DNA from: Cognaticolwellia sediminilitoris
GTDB lineage: Bacteria > Pseudomonadota > Gammaproteobacteria > Enterobacterales > Alteromonadaceae
DNA: 64,000 nt
Assembly (NCBI GenBank): GCA_002104535.1
Contig: NBOG01000002.1
Location: forward strand, 398,856-462,855
Direction of reading: 5' to 3'
Part shown: positions 29,420 through 38,034 of the stretch, in pieces
How the letters are laid out: each line of letters begins with the position of its first letter
How positions within the stretch are numbered: the stretch's first letter is position 1
Made by a program: the position numbers and the translations under genes
The notes under the pieces: generated by a model
Database searches by the model: none
What the model was told of the DNA's origin: nothing
What the model saw: the letters and a program-made list of their open reading frames with translations, nothing else

Positions 29420-30193
29420 TTATTTAGTTTCTATTAAATTAAACTCAGCCAAAGCAGGGATTTCAAGTTGTAACTTGTTTTCAATTTCATAAAGCTTGAC
29501 TAAGCTGGCACAAATTTGCGCTGCTTTTAATTCTAAAGCATTTGCTTGGGTACTAATATCGAGTTTAATATCATTACCCATGGTTTCGATACGTTGATCA
29601 AATGTCTCAACACGTTGCTCTGTACTTTGCTCTTCTTTATGAGTCATTGCTTCACCTACAGCCACTAGAATGGTGCCGACAGAGTCAGTAACGATAGACT
29701 CGATTTCACTTTCAAATTCACCAGCAAATATTTCATCAAAATCATCAAAATCTTGCGGGGCAATATAGTAGCTCTCGTCACTGTGGTTGAATCGTGTACG
29801 AAGTCGCCATTTCATTTCATCAAATTTTTCTTGAAATTGCTGATGGGACGCACTGTTTTCACCGGTTAAGCTGCTAATTACTTTATTAACCGCTTTTAAA
29901 CCAAGTTCAACTCCTTCGATGGCAATGGAAACAATTGCGGGTACTTGTGCTCTAATGCCGCTAGCATATTCACTTAATTGTTCTTGTTGCTCTTTATTAA
30001 GCTCGATTTCACGGCCTTTGACAAAGAGTTGATGTGCACCATTTATTTGTACATAGGTTTGGCCTTGATGAACAATACGCAGGTGAGCAGGATCGATAAT
30101 TACGCCATAATTAAAATTAATATCACATTGTTGGGCGTTGGCAGAACAGATGAAAAATAAAAGTACTAGTAAGCTGCGGACAATAAGTGCCAT
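29420..30193 (-). CDS. yggN: YggN/DUF2884 family periplasmic protein
   Basis: 257 residues with a cleavable signal peptide (cut after about residue 20, SANAQQC). The N-terminal domain reads like E. coli YggN: short strands, then IDPAHLRIVHQGQTYVQINGAHQLFVKGREIELNKEQQEQLSEYASGIRAQVP. The C-terminal half is helical and acidic. Function of the family is unknown. GGAG precedes the ATG. It is followed upstream by the FapA/DUF342 gene on the same strand across a 38-base gap, which suggests an operon. Confidence 0.85.
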   Translation of the reverse strand: MALIVRSLLVLLFFICSANAQQCDINFNYGVIIDPAHLRIVHQGQTYVQINGAHQLFVKGREIELNKEQQEQLSEYASGIRAQVPAIVSIAIEGVELGLKAVNKVISSLTGENSASHQQFQEKFDEMKWRLRTRFNHSDESYYIAPQDFDDFDEIFAGEFESEIESIVTDSVGTILVAVGEAMTHKEEQSTEQRVETFDQRIETMGNDIKLDISTQANALELKAAQICASLVKLYEIENKLQLEIPALAEFNLIETK

Positions 30194-30231
30194 AGCAAAA
30201 CTCCATATTCAATTAAGGCTTTAGGGTAGTT

Positions 30232-31917
30232 TTATGAAGAAATAATTGGGTCTACAATAACTTTTCTTTCTTTGTAAATTATTCGGCTTGGGCCATATTC
30301 ACGGCGCGTTCGTTCGTTAAATTCTCCTACGGCTACTTGTACGCCATGATACACTCTTTCGTTAGCTTCAACATATACACTAGACATATATTCTTGTAAC
30401 TTTGCTTCTAACGATTCTTTTTCAACCAGGTCAAGGCCCATTTTAGCGGTATGATGTTGATAAGCAGCCAGCACTTTGGCTAAAATTTCTGGTTTAGCTT
30501 TTTCTTTAGGAAGTTTTTTCAATTTATTTACTGCTAGAGCTAATTCTGCAGACTTATCTGACTCAACTTTGAATGATTGATTAATTTCAGCGATTTGCTG
30601 TTGGATTTCTTGAACTTGGTCAGAAAACGTTATAAAAGTCATACTACCGGCAGTCGCCCCAACGGTTCCTGCGTGTACTGAACCCCCAACACGAATATTA
30701 CCGGCAATGAGTTTACCGTCGGCTTTGTCTTTGTTACCAACCCATAAAGTTTTTTTGACATTGACAATATTGTGCATCATTTGTCGCTCGATACGTAAAG
30801 CATGACAATCTATATTGGCATATTGACTATATTTTGCATAAACGCTACCACCAGATTTAATGTTAGCACTCATTTTAACTTTGGTTACATCAATGGCGTC
30901 AACTTCTTGCTTTTTACCGATAATACCGGAGCCAACAGTGATATCGCCACCAGCATCTAACGTTGCAGACTCAACAAAGCCGCCAATTGAAATATCGCCT
31001 GTAGCACTGACCTTCATGCCTTCACAAACATCGCCACTGATAATAACGCTGCCTTCGAATTTAACATGACCGGTACTTACATCGACGTTTTTCAGTTGAT
31101 AAACATTGTCTACTTCCATGCCGTTTTTTATAATTCGTGGTAAACCCACTAGTTCAGAAACTAATACGTCATGGTTTTTTTCGCTTAAAACCGTACCTTT
31201 ACCTACTGACATGTTGAGGTCTTTTCCTGGCGTAGGCATCAAAACATCGCCAGTCACGGTATAGCCCGGAATACCTTGGGTCAGAGGAACTTTTTTTGCT
31301 AGTGCGTCACCTACTTTTACACAGATTATATCGCCTAGATCGCGCATATCAACAGTTCCGTCGTCACGCTTTTTAGGTTTTAAAATTCTATCTTGGGCGC
31401 TTTCTACCAAAAGTTTAATGTAAGCGTCTTTACCATCAATTGGCAGTTTACCTTGAGCAATTTCACCTTTTATAATTGAGCCTGCTGGCTCTTTTGTCGC
31501 TTGTTTTGCAAGGTTAATTAATAGGTCTTTACTAAAACCTTTTGAAACGTTAGCAGCCTGAGCGGCATTTAGTATTGATTTAGGACTTAAGTGCTTACCA
31601 CCCCGAGCAGTGGTTATCTCTACTGAGGCAGACATGTTATCAGGAGCTATTTCAACAGTGTAAGTTGCGTCTATGCGCTCAAGAACTTGGTATTTAATTT
31701 CACGGCCAGCATGGTTTTCTTGTAAGGGCTTGAGCACATTATTTAGCTCTGCAATAGCATTTTTTATATTGCCATTAGCCACATACAAGTTGCTATATTC
31801 AGAGTTTTCAATGATTTCATGAATATCTGCTTCAGTTAAAATTTTCTGGGTTTTAACTGGAGACAATACCAAGTCTATATTATTATTTTTATTATTTACT
31901 AAACTTACCTTGGTCAC
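30232..31917 (-). CDS. fapA: FapA-like DUF342 protein
   Basis: 561 residues. The centre is a DUF342 beta-helix rich in short turns (VKFEGSVIISGDVCEGMKVSATGDISIGGFVESATLDAGGDITVGSGIIG). The C-terminus is a helical hairpin with coiled-coil character (SDQVQEIQQQIAEINQSFKVE...). FapA of Vibrio was described as affecting polar flagellum assembly; no flagellar genes are in this window. The start is GTG, supported by GGAG 8 bases upstream. A 108-residue gene lies upstream on the same strand and yggN downstream. Localisation is cytoplasmic by sequence. Confidence 0.88.
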   Translation of the reverse strand: MTKVSLVNNKNNNIDLVLSPVKTQKILTEADIHEIIENSEYSNLYVANGNIKNAIAELNNVLKPLQENHAGREIKYQVLERIDATYTVEIAPDNMSASVEITTARGGKHLSPKSILNAAQAANVSKGFSKDLLINLAKQATKEPAGSIIKGEIAQGKLPIDGKDAYIKLLVESAQDRILKPKKRDDGTVDMRDLGDIICVKVGDALAKKVPLTQGIPGYTVTGDVLMPTPGKDLNMSVGKGTVLSEKNHDVLVSELVGLPRIIKNGMEVDNVYQLKNVDVSTGHVKFEGSVIISGDVCEGMKVSATGDISIGGFVESATLDAGGDITVGSGIIGKKQEVDAIDVTKVKMSANIKSGGSVYAKYSQYANIDCHALRIERQMMHNIVNVKKTLWVGNKDKADGKLIAGNIRVGGSVHAGTVGATAGSMTFITFSDQVQEIQQQIAEINQSFKVESDKSAELALAVNKLKKLPKEKAKPEILAKVLAAYQHHTAKMGLDLVEKESLEAKLQEYMSSVYVEANERVYHGVQVAVGEFNERTRREYGPSRIIYKERKVIVDPIISS

Positions 31918-31966
31918 ACGCGTATAACTCCATTACGTAACAACTTTACTTTCCTGAATATGCTTG

Positions 31967-32293
31967 CTAAATATAACTTTCTTGATGCACTTTTATAAAG
32001 TTTTTTGTTCCAACCTTCGAATAATCGAGTTTATATTCTCGACTGTCTAAAGCTTGGACAAAAATCAAGGTTTTCTCTTCACCGAACACTTCACCTTTAT
32101 TAACTTCAACCACTTCTAAATAGGCTTTTTTAGCTTCTGCACGCTTGCTGGGCATAACGCCTTTAAATACACCTATACCCGTATGACTAACAATGGTCAC
32201 GGGAAAGTTGCCATTAACAATAAGTAAGTCGATTTTCCTATTTTTGTGAATAATAGTGTTACGGCCACTTGTTATAAAGTTTTTCTCGTTCAA
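31967..32293 (-). CDS. Hypothetical 108-residue protein next to fapA
   Basis: Small soluble basic protein, mostly beta strands by appearance (IDLLIVNGNFPVTIVSHTGIGVFKGVMPSKRAEAKKAYLEVVEVNKGEVFGEE). The start is TTG at 32293, and this choice is supported by a perfect AAGGAG 6 bases upstream. The stop is 49 bases before the GTG of the DUF342 gene, so co-expression is likely. I do not recognise a family. The SHTGIGVFKG segment may be a nucleotide- or RNA-contact loop, but that is a guess. Confidence 0.65.
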   Translation of the reverse strand: MNEKNFITSGRNTIIHKNRKIDLLIVNGNFPVTIVSHTGIGVFKGVMPSKRAEAKKAYLEVVEVNKGEVFGEEKTLIFVQALDSREYKLDYSKVGTKNFIKVHQESYI

Positions 32294-32485
32294 ATGATTC
32301 TCCTTATCGCGGTTGTTATGCGCAGCATCACCGTTTAAATTAAATACATATATTCACTTTTATCAAGGAAGTAAGTTGCAATATGTTGTCTTTAGTTGAG
32401 TATAGGAAACTTCAGCACATTTTATAAGCTTAAATATATAAAGATTTGAATTACTAAGCAATATAAACCATTAGCTGGTTATGAT

Positions 32486-33766
32486 TTAACTTATATGATC
32501 ATAATGTGGAGCTTCATTACTGTTTATCAGTAATCGGCGCACTAAATCTAAACTCCGCGCGGTAACCATTTGTTGGAAATGTTGTCGAGGGAAAGGCAGA
32601 CAATAGTATTTGGTTTTGATGGTTTCTTTATTGCCCCAAGCAATCCAAACTGAGCCAACTGGCTTGTCTTTTGTACCACCATCAGGTCCTGCTATTCCAG
32701 AAACAGCAATCACATAATCAGATTTTGATGCGTTTAACGCTCCTCTGGCCATAGCGATAACGGTTTCTTTGCTGACCGCGCCATGATTTAGTAAAGTCGA
32801 CGAAGGCACAGCAAGCATTTTAGTTTTCATATTATTCGAGTAGGTGACAAAACCCGCTTCAAAAACAGCTGAGGCACCTGCAATCGCTGTTAATTGACTC
32901 GCGATAAGCCCGCCAGTACAAGATTCAGCAACGGTGATGGTTTGGTTAGCGTTAGCGAGCAAAGGTACAAGGTACTCTGCAACGTTTTGTTTTTTACTTT
33001 CACCAATGGCGAGAATATGGTCGCCTAATATTTGCTCTAGTTTATTTTTCCATTGCGTTAATGCCTTCTCACTTTCGGGGCACTCAGTGCTTAACTTTAA
33101 CTCTAACATCGGCATGGCAGATCTAAAACCAATGTCGATGTCGGTTGGCCAATTAGGCAGTTTGTCATTCACTAATGCTTGTAATGAAGATTCGCCAATA
33201 CCAAAGGTCTGCAAACGGATGAGGCTTTGCTTTTTGTTAGTAGGGAATAAGTGCTGCAATGTAGGTATTATTTCATCAGCTAACATGTGTTTTAATTCAC
33301 TAGGAACACCAGGTGTGCAAATAATTAAACAATTATTGAAGCGCATACTAAAACCAACAGCACTGCCGCTAGCATTTGGCACTATTTCACACCCCATAGG
33401 CAAGTGCGCTTGTTTTAAATTGGGCTCATTGAGCTTAATGTTTCTTTTATTTGCCCAATTTTTTAAATGTAAATGAGCTTGTGGCTGTAGATGTAAATCA
33501 ACGTTACAGGCTTTTGCTAGAGCTTGGGCTGTTAAATCATCAGTAGTTGGCCCAAGCCCTCCGTTAATAATTAATATATCTGCAGTTTGACTTAATTGTT
33601 GAATTTCTCGAATCAAAAGCGGTAAATCGTCGGCGATAGTGACTTTCTTCACTATTCCCAAACCAATGTCATTGAGCTGATTGGCAAACATGATCGAATT
33701 AGTGTCTATAACATCACCATTCATTAATTCGTTACCCGTGAGTAAAATAGTTACTTTTGTCGTCAT
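32486..33766 (-). CDS. cinA: CinA family protein (competence/damage-inducible; C-terminal NMN amidohydrolase domain)
   Basis: 426 residues with two domains. The N-terminal MoaB/MogA-like molybdopterin-binding fold (about 1-170) has TGNELMNGDVIDTNS and GGLGPTTDDLTAQA. The C-terminal PncC domain (about 265-420) has VAESCTGGLIASQLTAIAGAS and SGIAGPDGGTKDKPVGSVWIAW. PncC hydrolyses nicotinamide mononucleotide to nicotinate mononucleotide and ammonia in pyridine-nucleotide recycling. AAGGAAAG lies before the ATG. It is monocistronic, divergent from the DUF4097 gene. Confidence 0.93.
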   Translation of the reverse strand: MTTKVTILLTGNELMNGDVIDTNSIMFANQLNDIGLGIVKKVTIADDLPLLIREIQQLSQTADILIINGGLGPTTDDLTAQALAKACNVDLHLQPQAHLHLKNWANKRNIKLNEPNLKQAHLPMGCEIVPNASGSAVGFSMRFNNCLIICTPGVPSELKHMLADEIIPTLQHLFPTNKKQSLIRLQTFGIGESSLQALVNDKLPNWPTDIDIGFRSAMPMLELKLSTECPESEKALTQWKNKLEQILGDHILAIGESKKQNVAEYLVPLLANANQTITVAESCTGGLIASQLTAIAGASAVFEAGFVTYSNNMKTKMLAVPSSTLLNHGAVSKETVIAMARGALNASKSDYVIAVSGIAGPDGGTKDKPVGSVWIAWGNKETIKTKYYCLPFPRQHFQQMVTARSLDLVRRLLINSNEAPHYDHIS

Positions 33767-33938
33767 GTCTTTCCTTTACTTATTGTCGTTAAAGCCTGCG
33801 GGATTTATGTTAGCTAAAAATTCTGTGAAATGCTCTGTTAATTTATTTGTGAATTTTTAGATGGTGTTTAAACCTTTTTACTGTAAAAGTTCACTAACTA
33901 AGAAATAAGTAAATACCCATTAAATTTAAGGAAAAAAT

Positions 33939-34712
33939 ATGACTCGTTCAATGTTGAAAATTCTTGCGGTTAGCAGCGTTATTGCGTTATTGAGTATCAG
34001 TGTGAAAGCTGAAATTGTTGATGAAATTGAAAAAACTTTTGATGTTAGCGAAAATGCTTCATTTCGATTAGATAATGTTAATGGCTCTGTTTCTATCAGT
34101 GCTTGGGATAAATCAATAATTAAAGTAACGGCGATTATTACCGCCGATAGTCAAGATGATAGAGATAATATTGTTATCGATATGCAGCACTCATCAGACA
34201 ACGTGAGTATTGAAACCCGTTATAAAGAGCGTTTCAGTTGGGGGCGAAATAGTGAAGGAAACTCTAGTAAAGTTGAGTATAGTATTATTGTGCCAAAAAA
34301 TAGCACCTTATCGGAAGTTGATTTAGTCAATGGTTCATTATCAATAAAAAATGTTCAAGGTGAAATCAATGCGAGTTCGGTAAATGGTTCGATAAAAGCG
34401 AGTGGTTTAGCAAGTAATAGTGAACTTACTACTGTTAATGGCAGTATTAAAGTGAGTTATAGTGAATTGGCTAAAGATTTAGATCGGATTGAGCTGGAAA
34501 CCGTTAATGGCAGTATTAAAATTTCAGTTCCTAAAACGCTAAACGCATCGGTAAATGCTGAAACTACCCACGGTAGTATTAAAACTGATTTTGGTTTAGT
34601 AGCAGAAAAAAGTTTGCTCAATGGTAGTTATTTATCTGGCAATATTGGCAGTGGCGATATTCGTATCTCCATGAAAAGTGTCAACGGTAGTGTAAAATTA
34701 ATTAGCGATTAA
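33939..34712 (+). CDS. DUF4097-type exported repeat protein
   Basis: 257 residues with a signal peptide (about 1-24, SVKA). The mature part is a beta-strand ladder in which the tetrapeptide VNGS recurs six times and THGS and LNGS once each, about every 20-40 residues (NVNGSVSIS, LVNGSLSIK, SVNGSIKAS, TVNGSIKVS, TVNGSIKIS, SVNGSVKLI). This is the pattern of the DUF4097 putative adhesin family, expected to fold as a right-handed beta helix. AAGGA precedes the ATG by 7 bases. The location is periplasmic or cell surface. Function is unknown. Confidence 0.8.
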   Translation: MTRSMLKILAVSSVIALLSISVKAEIVDEIEKTFDVSENASFRLDNVNGSVSISAWDKSIIKVTAIITADSQDDRDNIVIDMQHSSDNVSIETRYKERFSWGRNSEGNSSKVEYSIIVPKNSTLSEVDLVNGSLSIKNVQGEINASSVNGSIKASGLASNSELTTVNGSIKVSYSELAKDLDRIELETVNGSIKISVPKTLNASVNAETTHGSIKTDFGLVAEKSLLNGSYLSGNIGSGDIRISMKSVNGSVKLISD

Positions 34713-34883
34713 GTTTAAATAATATCGTTTCAGCTAGCGTGTCCTGCTTAATTTATGTGGTTTTATTAATAGCTTGAACATTTAATAATTGTATTAATGT
34801 TCAACTTTTACCAATTTTTTATGATTATTACAGATAATTACACTATGATAAGAAATAGGCGAATTGCACATTAATTGAGCAGG

Positions 34884-35666
34884 ATGTTGAGAAGTATAAA
34901 AAAATCCACACTGTTACTAACATTATTATTTTACGTTACTGTCATAGTTTCATTTGGCTCTATCCGAGTGCAGGCTAAAGAATATGTTATTGGCGTTGAA
35001 GATATTAGTTATTATCCTTTTTATGATTTTTCTGCAGATAATCTAGAACGCCCAAGCTTTACTAAAGAATTACTAAGTACCTTCTTTCTACATCAAGGTT
35101 ACAAGTTTAGTTTTGTAGCCTTGCCTTTGAAACGTTTTGATAAGTGGTATGTCGAAGAAGCGATCGACTTTAAATTTCCTGATAACCCTCGTTGGCGCTC
35201 TCAAGAAAGTAAAAAGCTCAATTTATTCTACAGCGAACCTGTTTTACAGTTAATTGCCGGTAGTTATGTCTTGAAAAAAAATAAAGATATGCCTCGTAAA
35301 GCCGTAAAACGATTAGGTACAATTTTAGGGTTTGCTTCTACTCTTTGGTACGACCGATTAGACAATAATACACTTGAATTAACCGAAGCTTCGTCTTCGT
35401 TTAGCTTAGTTAAACATTTATTAACTGGTAATGTTGACGTGGTTAATATTGATAAGAACGTCATAAATTACAACCTTAAATTATTAAAGCACGATGCTAG
35501 CGCTGTAGTATTGAATCCACATATTATCCATCAGCATTTTTCGTATTACTTTTCTACAATCCATCATCCTGAAATTATTGAGGAATTTAATCAGTTTTTA
35601 ATTGAGCAAAATCAGCTTGTTTCAACGTTGAAATTGAAATATGAAATTATTGAATCACCTGAATAA
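34884..35666 (+). CDS. Periplasmic solute-binding protein family 3-like, paralogue 1 of 3
   Basis: 260 residues from ATG 34884; an in-frame TTG lies at 34875. A signal peptide (about 1-31, VQA) precedes KEYVIGVEDISYYPFYDF, the entry strand of an SBP_bac_3-type domain. The mature region covers one complete domain of about 230 residues ending FNQFLIEQNQLVSTLKLKY. It is more than half identical by eye to the next two genes, so the three arose by tandem duplication. No ABC permease or ATPase gene is nearby, so it may feed a sensor or a transporter encoded elsewhere. The ligand is unknown. Confidence 0.8.
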   Translation: MLRSIKKSTLLLTLLFYVTVIVSFGSIRVQAKEYVIGVEDISYYPFYDFSADNLERPSFTKELLSTFFLHQGYKFSFVALPLKRFDKWYVEEAIDFKFPDNPRWRSQESKKLNLFYSEPVLQLIAGSYVLKKNKDMPRKAVKRLGTILGFASTLWYDRLDNNTLELTEASSSFSLVKHLLTGNVDVVNIDKNVINYNLKLLKHDASAVVLNPHIIHQHFSYYFSTIHHPEIIEEFNQFLIEQNQLVSTLKLKYEIIESPE

Positions 35667-35816
35667 AATTGACACTTTATCAACTCAGCCTACAATCTAT
35701 TAATAATATAAACGAATATCGATACATTGGATTAGTGGTTTATGTTTATGGTTATTTTTACCATCATATTTCATTACAAACACTCATATGATCATATTGA
35801 GTATTAACCGGCGAAT

Positions 35817-36608
35817 ATGGGGGAGTCATTGATAAAGCTTAGTCAAAAGCAACTTGTTAGTTTATTTGTGTTATTCCTTGCTGTAAATATCACTTGCGTC
35901 TCATCTTTGCTTCAGGCCAAAGAGTACCTTATTGGCGTTGAAGATATTAGTTACTACCCGTTATATGACTTTACTTCCAAAGATTTAAATAATGAAAGTT
36001 TTACTCAAGAATTACTAAGCACATTTTTTAGTCTCCATGGTTATAAAGTTAAATTCGTGGCTTTGCCAATCAAACGATTTAATAAGTGGTATGTCGAAGA
36101 TGCGATAGATTTTAAGTTTCCCGATAATCCTCGTTGGCGTAAAGACAAGTCTGAAAAACTTGATGTTACCTATAGCCAGCCAGTATTAAATCTTATTGCT
36201 GGCAGCTATGTTTTGAAAAAAAATAAAAAAATGCTGCGCAAAGATGTCAAGCGCTTAGGCACCATTTATGGTTTTCACCCAACATTTTGGTTCGACAGGG
36301 TGCAGAATAATACGCTGGATTTAATTGAAGACTCATCTTCAATTAGTATTGTTAAACATTTATTAATGGGCAATGTAGAAGCTATCAATATTGATTCAAA
36401 TGTGATCAACTATAACCTAAAATTATTACAGCAAGATAAAGACGCCGTCGTGTTGAATGAAGGAATTATGCATGGGCGCTTTTCATTTTACTTTTCGACT
36501 ATTAATTACCCTGAAATCATCCAACAGTTCGACGAGTTCCTAATAACTCATCAGGAAGCTATAACTGAATTGAAAACTAAATATGGCATTGTTGAGACCA
36601 GTGATTAA
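35817..36608 (+). CDS. Periplasmic solute-binding protein family 3-like, paralogue 2 of 3
   Basis: 263 residues with a signal peptide ending near SSLLQA and the mature start KEYLIGVEDISYYPLYDF. Motifs shared with its neighbours are FVALPIKRF, IDFKFPDNPRWR, GSYVLKKN and NVINYNLKLL. ATG 35817 begins just before GGGGGAG, and an in-frame TTG at 35829 follows that ribosome-site-like stretch, so the true start could be TTG. The 150-base gap on its upstream side leaves room for its own promoter. No transport partner is encoded nearby. Confidence 0.8.
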   Translation: MGESLIKLSQKQLVSLFVLFLAVNITCVSSLLQAKEYLIGVEDISYYPLYDFTSKDLNNESFTQELLSTFFSLHGYKVKFVALPIKRFNKWYVEDAIDFKFPDNPRWRKDKSEKLDVTYSQPVLNLIAGSYVLKKNKKMLRKDVKRLGTIYGFHPTFWFDRVQNNTLDLIEDSSSISIVKHLLMGNVEAINIDSNVINYNLKLLQQDKDAVVLNEGIMHGRFSFYFSTINYPEIIQQFDEFLITHQEAITELKTKYGIVETSD

Positions 36609-36745
36609 AAACGCTTCAGTGACACTTACTATTAAAAAGTAGGGCAATAAACCTAGTTAACTCCTTTACCCTTGTCTTAAAATTGTATGAAAAATAGCTT
36701 AATTGTGCTTATAATAATTTAATTGCAAATGCATTAGGCTTCACT

Positions 36746-37552
36746 TTGAAACAACCTAAAACTAAACTAGTAGGACATAATAAAGCGCTATTTCATTGTG
36801 TTTTATTTTTTTTAGCTATTACTAGCAGTTTTAGTTTTGCGCAAACAAAAGAGTTTATTATTGGTGTTGAGGATATTGATTATTATCCACTGTATGACTT
36901 TTCAAGTAATAACTTTGAAAGAGAAAGTTTTACCAGAGAATTACTCAGTACTTTTTTTCGCTCGCATGGCTATAAGTTTAAATTTGTTGCCTTGCCGATT
37001 AAGCGATTTGATAAATGGTATGAAGAGGATGGTATAGACTTTAAATACCCAGATAGTCCTCGCTGGCGTAAACGTATCACTAAAAAATTAGACCTAACCT
37101 TCAGTCAACCCGTTTTACAATTAACAGCGGGAAGTTATGTACTTAAAAAAAATCAAAATATAAGCCGACAATCGGTTAAACGTTTAGGGATTATGTTCGG
37201 TTTTTTTCCAACGCTTTGGTATGATAAATTGCAAAATGGAACGCTTGAAAAATTTGAAGCACATTCCTCGCTTAGTTTGGTCAAGCATTTGCTGCGCGGT
37301 AATGTTGATGTAATTGATACTGATAATAATGTGATTAATTATAATTTGAAAAAATTACATATAAATGAAGATGAAATTGTTTTAAATCAGCAAATTAAGC
37401 ATGTACGTTATGCGCACTATTTTTCGACCATTAAGCATCTTAAAATAATGCAAGAATTTGATGACTTTATGGTTAATCAAACTGAATTAGTAGCAAACAT
37501 TAAGAAAAAGTATAACATCGTTGAAGCTTCAGAACCGCCAACATCTCAATAA
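36746..37552 (+). CDS. Periplasmic solute-binding protein family 3-like, paralogue 3 of 3
   Basis: 268 residues. The only start that includes the signal peptide is TTG at 36746; no ATG lies upstream of or within the leader. The signal peptide ends near SFAQT, followed by KEFIIGVEDIDYYPLYDF. It shares the GSYVLKKN, VKRLG and NVINYNLK motifs with its two upstream copies, but it is the most diverged and has a nine-residue C-terminal extension (ASEPPTSQ region). A TATAATAA stretch near 36712 may be part of its promoter. Confidence 0.78.
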   Translation: MKQPKTKLVGHNKALFHCVLFFLAITSSFSFAQTKEFIIGVEDIDYYPLYDFSSNNFERESFTRELLSTFFRSHGYKFKFVALPIKRFDKWYEEDGIDFKYPDSPRWRKRITKKLDLTFSQPVLQLTAGSYVLKKNQNISRQSVKRLGIMFGFFPTLWYDKLQNGTLEKFEAHSSLSLVKHLLRGNVDVIDTDNNVINYNLKKLHINEDEIVLNQQIKHVRYAHYFSTIKHLKIMQEFDDFMVNQTELVANIKKKYNIVEASEPPTSQ

Positions 37553-37578
37553 CTTTAATCTATAAGTCCTACAGTAAA

Positions 37579-37974
37579 ATGCCTAATAAAAATCCTTCTT
37601 ACCATCGAACACATTTATTCGGTAAATGGTATCGCAGTGAACGAAATTCAGCAGGCGAAGTGTTGACAGAGTATGCTGAAATACTAGCAGATGGCCGCTA
37701 TGAATTCACTTTTATACAACATGATGATCACGGCACAGTGTCTGAACAAACCGTTGAGTCAGGCGATTGGGGATTAGTTGGTGATATACATTTCACCATA
37801 TGTAAAAGTGAATTTGTTAACGACGAGCACTATGCTGCAGATTTAACTCATGAAGATAATTATCAAGCTTACCGTGTTTTAACATTAAACAGTCAAATCT
37901 TTGAATATCAGCATATCTTGAGTAATGAAGTGTTTATCCTACGCCGAGTTATTGATAATATCGGCCTCAGTTGA
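37579..37974 (+). CDS. Hypothetical cytoplasmic protein
   Basis: 131 residues with no signal peptide or membrane segment. The sequence alternates short strands in a lipocalin- or META-like pattern (HLFGKWYRSERNSAGEVLTEYAEILADGRYEFTFIQHDDHG, then SGDWGLVGDIHFTICKSEF). I do not recognise a defined family. It starts 26 bases after the third binding-protein paralogue and may be transcribed with it, and it precedes the dapA-type gene by 60 bases. No clear ribosome site is seen before the ATG. Confidence 0.6.
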   Translation: MPNKNPSYHRTHLFGKWYRSERNSAGEVLTEYAEILADGRYEFTFIQHDDHGTVSEQTVESGDWGLVGDIHFTICKSEFVNDEHYAADLTHEDNYQAYRVLTLNSQIFEYQHILSNEVFILRRVIDNIGLS

Positions 37975-38034
37975 GACAATTACACAATATCGTTTCCTTA
38001 TTATCCATTTCCTTAATCATTTTTGAGAGTTCGA

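Noticed and set aside
32934..33476. A 180-codon plus-strand frame opposite cinA
   Set aside because: Antisense to cinA with no ribosome site and no protein-like features.
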